From an uncultured Coriobacteriaceae bacterium (lineage in GTDB: Bacteria; Actinomycetota; Coriobacteriia; Coriobacteriales; UMGS124), in the NCBI GenBank assembly GCA_900555105.1, contig USJP01000163.1, positions 1-5,083 of the forward strand: DNA of 5,083 bases, written 5' to 3'. The position numbers and the translations under genes were made by a program. Each line of letters begins with the position of its first letter. Within the stretch, counting starts at the first letter, position 1. Below, piece by piece: positions 1 to 3,809 of this stretch. The notes beneath the pieces were generated by a model, which had not been told where the DNA came from, did not search any database, and worked only from the letters and a program-made list of their open reading frames with translations.

Positions 1-2
1 GC

Positions 3-605
3 GCCACCATAGAGGAGGGCGTGCCCAAGTGGCGCAGGGATGCCCATGCGGGCTGGGTGAGCGCCGAGTACGCAATGCTGCCCTGCTCCACCACCACGCG
101 TTCGCGCCGCGAGACCTCCGCGCGCAAGGGCCGCTCCATGGAGATCGAGCGTCTCATCGGCCGCAGCCTGCGCACCGTGTGCGACATGAAGGCTCTGGGC
201 GAATACACCGTGACCGTGGACTGCGACGTCATCAACGCCGACGGCGGCACGCGCACCGCTGCCGTGACCGGCGCCTGGGTGGCTCTCTACGACGCCTTCG
301 CCGCCATGGTGGACACCAAGAAGATCTCGCGCATCCCGCTGATCGACCAGGTTGTGGCCTTGTCGGTGGGCATGGTGGGGGGATGCCTCCTTCTCGACCT
401 CGACTATTCCGAGGACTCCCAGGCCGAGATCGACATGAACCTGGCCTACACCGGCCGCCACGAGTTCATCGAGATTCAGGGCACCGGCGAGCGCACCCCC
501 TTCAGCCGTGAGCGCCTCAACGCCATGCTCGACTTGGCCGAACCCGGCCTGCAGGAGCTGCTGCGCATCCAGGCCGAGTGTGTGGGCTGGAAGAAGCTGG
601 CATAG
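3..605 (+). CDS. rph: Ribonuclease PH, 3' part (5' end outside window)
   Basis: Phosphorolytic 3'-5' exoribonuclease that trims tRNA 3' ends using inorganic phosphate; cytosolic, a hexamer in known members. The reading frame is open from the left edge and begins with ATIEEGVPKW, the family's early conserved block, so about 40 N-terminal residues are missing and the in-frame GTG at 21 is not the true start. Visible family blocks: GWVSAEYAMLP (tRNA-contact loop), MEIERLIGRSLR, DCDVINADGGTRTA (phosphate-binding Arg, codon 252-254), ITGAWVAL-like TGAWVAL, and EDSQAEIDMN with the two metal-ligand Asp codons at 414-416 and 432-434. It ends with the usual short C-terminal helix (LLRIQ). Oddity: the Arg expected in the LPR motif is Cys (TGC, 84-86). 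The common downstream partner rdgB is absent; a convergent ssrA follows instead. Identity is secure. Confidence 0.96.
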   Translation, partial: ATIEEGVPKWRRDAHAGWVSAEYAMLPCSTTTRSRRETSARKGRSMEIERLIGRSLRTVCDMKALGEYTVTVDCDVINADGGTRTAAVTGAWVALYDAFAAMVDTKKISRIPLIDQVVALSVGMVGGCLLLDLDYSEDSQAEIDMNLAYTGRHEFIEIQGTGERTPFSRERLNAMLDLAEPGLQELLRIQAECVGWKKLA

Positions 606-668
606 GCCTGACTGGTTAAAATACGGCCTGAACAGGGTTTTGTGCAGTTTTGTGCCATAGACAAACAA

Positions 669-700
669 AAGGAGGGCGTCCCGCACGGGGCGCCCTCCTT
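669..700 (-). terminator. Rho-independent terminator of ssrA
   Basis: A 14-bp stem (669-682 with 687-700, one G.U pair) closes a four-base GCAC loop. Read on the minus strand the stem is followed by TTGTTTGT, a reasonable U-tract, and it begins 11 nt past the tmRNA 3' CCA. On the plus strand only two T's follow, so it would be a poor terminator for rph, although the hairpin itself might still stabilise or stop rph transcripts coming the other way. Confidence 0.85.
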
Positions 701-711
701 GCTATAGACGA

Positions 712-1066
712 TGGTGGAGGCGCGGAGAATCGAACTCCGGTCCATGGCCAAACCCTGGGCGGTATCTCCAAGCTCAGATTCCGTTTAAGTCTCGACTCGC
801 AGCCGCACGGCGTCAGGCAGCCTTGAGTCCAGTCCGTTCGGTCTTAGCGTGGGCTATACAGACTACGATCCCACGAGCAATCCCCTAAAATGGCGTCGCA
901 CCGGAGTCGGGGATAAACCCCGGGTTGACGTCGCTGACTAATTAAGCAGCGAGGGCGTAGCTAGAACGATTGTCATTTATTTTGACAAGTACCCCTGTTT
1001 TGCGAGGTGAGGAGACCTCGGCTTGCTGCCCCCCTCAGAATGACCATGTCGAAACCAGTCGCCCCC
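712..1066 (-). ncRNA. ssrA: Transfer-messenger RNA (tmRNA)
   Basis: 355-nt tmRNA that rescues stalled ribosomes with SmpB. The 5' end GGGGGCG (1066-1060) pairs over 7 bp with CGCCUCC before the discriminator A and encoded CCA (712-714); the third pair is G.U, the alanine-tRNA identity element. Next come the D-arm analogue GGUUUCGAC, and a T arm with a 5-bp stem (CGGAG/CUCCG) and UUCGAUU loop. Helix 2 pairs CAUGGUC (1048-1042) with GGCCAUG (749-743). The first pseudoknot is visible: stem 1 CGAGG/CCUCG (1020-1016 with 1007-1003), stem 2 CUCCU/AGGGG (1014-1010 with 996-992). The degron frame follows and ends Tyr-Ala-Leu-Ala-Ala-stop at 942-944. A CGUGGG/CCCACG stem (875-870 with 853-848) lies in the later pseudoknot region; I did not resolve the remaining pseudoknots. 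It is one-piece, not permuted. The ends are predicted from base pairing; precursor ends would be cut by RNase P and 3' exonucleases. Confidence 0.96.
942..980 (-). other. tmRNA tag-peptide reading frame
   Basis: Minus-strand codons AUA AAU GAC AAU CGU UCU AGC UAC GCC CUC GCU GCU UAA read INDNRSSYALAA-stop. The C-terminal YALAA is the classical degron recognised by ClpXP-type proteases, and the IND start aligns with the E. coli AND start. Placing the resume codon 11 nt after the first pseudoknot, the spacing I recall for E. coli, selects AUA at 980-978. Aligning the UUGUC at 988-984 with the E. coli UAGUC determinant would instead select AAA at 983-981 and give KINDN... Neither is the usual GCN, so the first codon is uncertain while the last ten are secure. 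Confidence 0.75.
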
Positions 1067-1161
1067 GTGTGCGAGGTGCGAAGCGTTCCACCTTGTCAGA
1101 GTACCGCGCGAAGCTTGAGACCCGCGCATCGCATGGGCATACGGCCTCATGTGGAAAAGAG

Positions 1162-1191
1162 ATACTACCCCCCAAAGGTACTCGCTGTCAA
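1162..1191 (-). promoter_or_regulatory. ssrA promoter (housekeeping sigma type)
   Basis: On the minus strand there is a perfect -35 TTGACA (1191-1186), an 18-nt spacer, and a -10 TAGTAT (1167-1162) with one mismatch to TATAAT. Transcription would start near 1155, giving about 90 nt of 5' leader before the mature tmRNA end at 1066, to be removed by processing. This is one of the strongest promoter matches in the window, as expected for an abundant stable RNA. A weaker CTGACA further downstream lacks a good -10. Confidence 0.75.
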
Positions 1192-1201
1192 TCGCGAGAC
1201 G

Positions 1202-1229
1202 TTGACGCACACCACATGTGGGGTACACT
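1202..1229 (+). promoter_or_regulatory. Promoter of the patatin-like gene
   Basis: Plus-strand -35 TTGACG (1202-1207), 16-nt spacer, -10 TACACT (1224-1229). Predicted start near 1236 gives a leader of about 29 nt before the ATG at 1265. The -35 box lies only 10 bp from the -35 box of the divergent ssrA promoter (1191), so the two polymerases would compete for nearly the same face of DNA. The spacer holds a perfect 10-bp palindrome (1212-1221). Confidence 0.65.
1212..1221. promoter_or_regulatory. Perfect 10-bp palindrome in promoter spacer, possible operator
   Basis: CCACATGTGG is exactly self-complementary and lies between the -35 and -10 boxes of the rightward promoter. A protein bound here would block that promoter and possibly affect the divergent one. 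A related half, CATGTGG, occurs at 1148-1154 just downstream of the ssrA -10. Regulatory function is inferred from position only; a 10-bp palindrome can arise by chance. Confidence 0.3.
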
Positions 1230-1264
1230 GCATGGCAGACTTCCACTGCCAACAAGGAGGCACC

Positions 1265-2122
1265 ATGAGAAACGACATTGCGCTCGTACTTGAAGGCGGC
1301 GGCTTCCGCGGCATCTTTACCGCCGGCGTGCTCGACGTCTTCATGGAGCGCGGCCTTGCGGGCTTCTCCACGGCATGGGGCGTGTCTGCCGGCGCCCTCA
1401 TGGCCACAAACTACCTCGCAGGTCAACTCGGCCGCAGCTGCCGCATCAACCTGGCCTTCCGCGACGACAAGCGCTATATGAGCGCCTACCAGTTCGCCAA
1501 GACCGGCAATATCGTGGGTACCGCGTTTCTTTACAACGAGGTGCAAAACGACCTCGACCCCTTTGACTACGAGACCTTCAACGCCAACCCCACGCGCCTC
1601 TATGCTGTGGTGAGCGACGTCACGTTCGGTCAGCCCGATTACATCGAGATCACCAGCCTGCCCGAGAAGCTCGACTACGTGCGCGCCTCGGCAAGCCTGC
1701 CCGTGGTGTCGCGCATGGTCGACATCGACGGGCGGCTTCTGCTCGACGGCGGAACGACCGACTCAGTACCGCTCAAGCGCGCGCTCGCCGAGCCCGGCAA
1801 TGGTAAGGCAGTGGTCGTACTCACGCAGGAACGCTCCTACAGGAAGCATTCGGTACCCCTGCTGCCTGCCGCCAAGAAGCTCTACGGCGACTTCCCCTAC
1901 TACCTGGAAGCCATCGAGACAAGGCCTGAGCGCTACAACGCCCAGCGCGAGTACATTTGGGAGCGAGAAGAGGCCGGTAACGCCTTTGTGCTCGCCCCGG
2001 CGCGTCCCGTGTCGGTGGCGAACATGGAGCACGACGGCGCAAAGCTCCTCGACCTCTACCTCCAAGGCCGCTTCGCCGCCATCGAGCGCTGGGATGAGCT
2101 GGAGAAATTCCTCGCCGACTAA
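1265..2122 (+). CDS. Patatin-like phospholipase family protein (YjjU-like)
   Basis: Predicted lipid acyl hydrolase, 285 aa. The ATG at 1265 is chosen because AAGGAGG (1254-1260) precedes it at ideal spacing; the open frame upstream to 1007 runs through the promoter and ssrA and is not coding. The Ser-Asp dyad fold is complete: oxyanion loop EGGGFRG (residues 10-16), nucleophile elbow GVSAG with Ser41, the RASASLPVVS block (140-149), and the DGG motif with Asp161. Most of the family fold occupies residues 4-190; the C-terminal 95 residues are an extension typical of bacterial stand-alone patatins. I see no signal peptide or membrane segment, so a cytosolic or peripheral location is likely. The true substrate (phospholipid, lysolipid or other ester) cannot be read from sequence. 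It has its own promoter and terminator and is a single-gene unit. Confidence 0.93.
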   Translation: MRNDIALVLEGGGFRGIFTAGVLDVFMERGLAGFSTAWGVSAGALMATNYLAGQLGRSCRINLAFRDDKRYMSAYQFAKTGNIVGTAFLYNEVQNDLDPFDYETFNANPTRLYAVVSDVTFGQPDYIEITSLPEKLDYVRASASLPVVSRMVDIDGRLLLDGGTTDSVPLKRALAEPGNGKAVVVLTQERSYRKHSVPLLPAAKKLYGDFPYYLEAIETRPERYNAQREYIWEREEAGNAFVLAPARPVSVANMEHDGAKLLDLYLQGRFAAIERWDELEKFLAD

Positions 2123-2148
2123 AAAAGGGCCCTCACGGGCCCTTTTTT
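2121..2148. terminator. Bidirectional rho-independent terminator
   Basis: Twelve-bp perfect stem: six A's plus GGGCCC (2121-2132), loop TCAC, then GGGCCC plus six T's (2137-2148). The stem overlaps the last two bases of the patatin stop codon. Because A6 and T6 flank the GC core symmetrically, it should stop transcripts arriving from the patatin gene on the plus strand and from smpB on the minus strand. Confidence 0.92.
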
Positions 2149-2234
2149 CTTGCAAGATGAAAGAGCGAGAAGGCTCAAAAGCCGCCCCAAACGTCCGTAC
2201 GATTTCGCCCGGTCAGGGGCCCAAGCCACTTCAA

Positions 2235-2324
2235 ACGCGCTGAGGTGCGACTCCGCAAGGCGCTTTGGCCCGACGTCCCAATGTCCCCAGACGCGCTGAG
2301 GCGAGTCGGGCGCAAGGCGTTTTG
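2235..2324 (+). repeat. Duplicated GC-rich arm (two imperfect direct copies)
   Basis: Copy A (2235-2267) and copy B (2291-2324) share ACGCGCTGAGG exactly and CGCAAGGCG exactly, followed by CTTTG or TTTTG, with a diverged 8-9 base middle. The offset is 56 bp. Copy B forms the left arm of the palindrome at 2296-2383; copy A looks like an extra or decayed half of the same element. Sequences between the copies also allow a bulged 14-bp hairpin (2261-2274 with 2305-2319). There is no coding sequence here: the reading frames crossing it show no recognisable protein. Confidence 0.7.
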
Positions 2325-2383
2325 CGCCGTAGCGTACTGGTGGTACGTGAGACGCAAAACAACGCAGCGCCCGGCCGCCTCAG
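2296..2383. repeat. Nested imperfect palindrome abutting the smpB stop codon
   Basis: An 88-bp element whose arms pair in series: CTGAGGCG (2296-2303) with CGCCTCAG (2376-2383); CGGGCGC (2307-2313) with GCGCCCG (2367-2373); GTTTTGCG (2319-2326) with CGCAAAAC (2353-2360); CGTAC (2333-2337) with GTACG (2343-2347), loop TGGTG. That is 28 exact pairs separated by small internal loops. It ends at the base next to the smpB TAA, so in the smpB mRNA it forms the 3' UTR and could protect against 3' exonucleases or help termination. It resembles REP/MITE-type intergenic elements in design; its copy number in the genome is unknown. Confidence 0.7.
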
Positions 2384-2878
2384 TTAGCGTCCTCTTTCCT
2401 TCAACGCCCTCTGGATTTCCCTATCCATATCCCGCTTGGCCATGTCGGCCCGCTTGTCATACATCTTCTTGCCGCGGGCCAGACCGATTTGGATCTTCAC
2501 GCGGTTGTTCTCGTCGAAGTACATGCGCGTGGCGACAAGTGCGCAACCTTGCTGCTGTACCTTGGAGGCCAGATAGTGAATCTCCTTCTTGTGCAGCAAC
2601 AGCTTGCGCTTACGGTCGGGGTCGCCGTTGAAGATGCTGCCGTTGGAGAAGGGCAGGATGTGCACGCCATGAAGCCATGCCTCGCCGCCCCTGATGAGCA
2701 CGAAGGCGTCGGTGATCTGGCAGTTGCGCTCACGCAGACTGCGCACCTCGGTGCCCGTGAGTACCAAGCCCGCCTCAAACGTTTCGTCGATGAAGTACTC
2801 GTGCGCCGCGGTGCGGTTCTTTGCAATCTCCTTGGGCTCGCGGCGCTTGCCCTGTTGGAATGACGACTTGGGCTGCAT
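2384..2878 (-). CDS. smpB: SsrA-binding protein SmpB
   Basis: Essential partner of tmRNA in trans-translation: it binds the tRNA-like domain, and its C-terminal tail occupies the empty mRNA channel of the stalled ribosome. 164 aa, the usual size. Family blocks in order: NRTAAHEYFIDETFEAGLVL (21-40), TGTEVRSLRERNCQI (41-55, with the conserved Glu44 of the tmRNA-binding surface), a GGEAWLHGVHI strand pair (64-74), KLLLHKKEI (92-100), the VKIQIGLARGKKMYDKR strand into tail (127-143), and a basic helical tail (144-164). All expected regions are intact. The start is ATG at 2878, preceded by AAGGGGG five bases upstream; this Shine-Dalgarno overlaps the TAA of the upstream TPR gene, which suggests translational coupling. 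The gene lies 1.3 kb from ssrA but on its own transcript, on the same strand, with the patatin gene in between. Confidence 0.97.
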   Translation of the reverse strand: MQPKSSFQQGKRREPKEIAKNRTAAHEYFIDETFEAGLVLTGTEVRSLRERNCQITDAFVLIRGGEAWLHGVHILPFSNGSIFNGDPDRKRKLLLHKKEIHYLASKVQQQGCALVATRMYFDENNRVKIQIGLARGKKMYDKRADMAKRDMDREIQRALKERGR

Positions 2879-2887
2879 GGGACCCCC

Positions 2888-3715
2888 TTAGGCCTGCTCG
2901 CGCACAAGCTGCTTGAGCGCGCGCGTGGTTTCCTGGCCCACCAGGTCGATGGCGACCCAGGTGAGCTGCTCGGCCTCGTCCTCATTGCCCTGCTCCATGT
3001 AGATGTCGCTCAGCAGAAGGGCGCAGATAACGATCTCGACGTTGGCGCCGTCGGGCAGGCCCTGGGCGTCGAGCAGGCTCTGGGTGAGCTCATCTTCCTG
3101 CTTGCGCGGGTCGCACTGGTGCTCGTCGGTCAGGCGGTCGCATGCCTCAACGACGCGCGGGTCGGTCGCATTGAGATGCCAGGCACACTTGGCGCAAGCC
3201 GCAGCCGTCTCCCACTCCTGGGCAGACTCAAAGGCCTGCGAGAAGTTGAGATAGGCGCGCACGAGGTGGGCCGAAGAGCTCGCACGCTCAAAGACAGAGT
3301 ACGACAGGCGCAGGAACTCCTCGTCGTCGCCCAGGGTGTTGAGTACGGCAGCGAGGTCGAGCCTGTGGGCGCAATCCATCGGGTTCCAGCGCACGGCCTT
3401 CTTGAGCGCCTCGGCCGCGGCCTCGGGGTCGTTGAGAGCCAGCAGGCAGAAGGCATAGTCGGCATAGACGCGGTCGAAGGGGGCCTCCACAACAACAAGC
3501 TCGCGGGGGTCTTTCTCCACACGCTGATAGGCGAGCTTTTCAAACTGCGAGGAGAACGAGAAATACTGACGGGTGTCGCTCGTCACGCACACCTCGTCGA
3601 TATACAGCTCTACCTGGGCAAGGAGGGCCTCCAACAAGGGGCGCGCCTCGGCAGTCTGGCCACATGCCAGGTAGCTTTCGATGCTCTGAAGCTTTTCAAG
3701 GACGTCGGGCGCCAC
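2888..3715 (-). CDS. TPR-repeat protein of unknown function
   Basis: 275-aa soluble, acidic, mostly helical protein. With GTG 3715 as residue 1, TPR-like helix pairs are visible at about 81-114 (YADYAFCLLALNDPEAAAEALKKAV, ending WNP), 115-148, 150-183 (ending HLNATDP), and a looser one near 223-260 (ALLLSDIYMEQGNEDEAEQL). The N-terminal 70 residues are helical without a recognised domain, and there is no signal peptide, membrane segment or catalytic motif. TPRs usually serve as protein-binding scaffolds. It lies between rnr and smpB, 94 nt and 9 nt from each, so it is probably co-transcribed with both; a role linked to RNA decay or ribosome rescue is inferred from context alone. The start is set by the strong Shine-Dalgarno at 3722-3730; a TTG at 3745 and an ATG at 3736 are in frame, but the ribosome site lies downstream of both. 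Confidence 0.85.
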   Translation of the reverse strand: MAPDVLEKLQSIESYLACGQTAEARPLLEALLAQVELYIDEVCVTSDTRQYFSFSSQFEKLAYQRVEKDPRELVVVEAPFDRVYADYAFCLLALNDPEAAAEALKKAVRWNPMDCAHRLDLAAVLNTLGDDEEFLRLSYSVFERASSSAHLVRAYLNFSQAFESAQEWETAAACAKCAWHLNATDPRVVEACDRLTDEHQCDPRKQEDELTQSLLDAQGLPDGANVEIVICALLLSDIYMEQGNEDEAEQLTWVAIDLVGQETTRALKQLVREQA

Positions 3716-3721
3716 GGCGAC

Positions 3722-3730
3722 CCTCCCCTT
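3722..3730 (-). promoter_or_regulatory. Shine-Dalgarno that fixes the TPR gene start
   Basis: Minus-strand AAGGGGAGG sits 6 nt before the GTG at 3715. The alternative starts TTG 3745 and ATG 3736 lie upstream of this site and have no comparable purine tract of their own (the bases before them read GGCATGAG and GAGTTGTC), so GTG is the preferred start. The 94-nt rnr-to-TPR gap (3716-3809) shows no terminator with a U-tract; a short GCGTG/CACGC stem just after the rnr stop codon is too weak to count. Confidence 0.7.
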
Positions 3731-3809
3731 TCTCATAACAGACAACTCATGCCATACGGCACGGATACCCTAGCACATTCACCTGCAGCGTGTATGTCAC
3801 GCACAACTC

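Noticed and set aside
712..740. A stand-alone tRNA gene, suggested by the T arm and CCA
   Set aside because: The 5' partner of the acceptor stem is 355 nt away and the intervening RNA carries the tag frame, so it is tmRNA.
476..751. A 91-codon minus-strand reading frame
   Set aside because: It lies over the tmRNA 3' end, the ssrA terminator and antisense to rph; no recognisable protein.
1007..1264. An 86-codon N-terminal extension of the patatin frame
   Set aside because: It runs through the 5' end of ssrA and both promoters, shows no family similarity, and the ATG at 1265 has a proper Shine-Dalgarno and matches the usual patatin N-terminus.
977..1546. A 189-codon minus-strand frame
   Set aside because: It overlaps ssrA, the promoters and the antisense of patatin; not a plausible protein.
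2235..2324. A CRISPR-like direct repeat
   Set aside because: Only two imperfect copies, with no regular spacer and no cas genes.
2245..2631. A 128-codon plus-strand frame
   Set aside because: It covers the palindromic element and the antisense of smpB; cysteine- and arginine-rich shadow sequence.
3734..3745. TTG (3745) or ATG (3736) as the TPR gene start
   Set aside because: Both precede the only strong Shine-Dalgarno (3722-3730); GTG at 3715 is correctly spaced from it.
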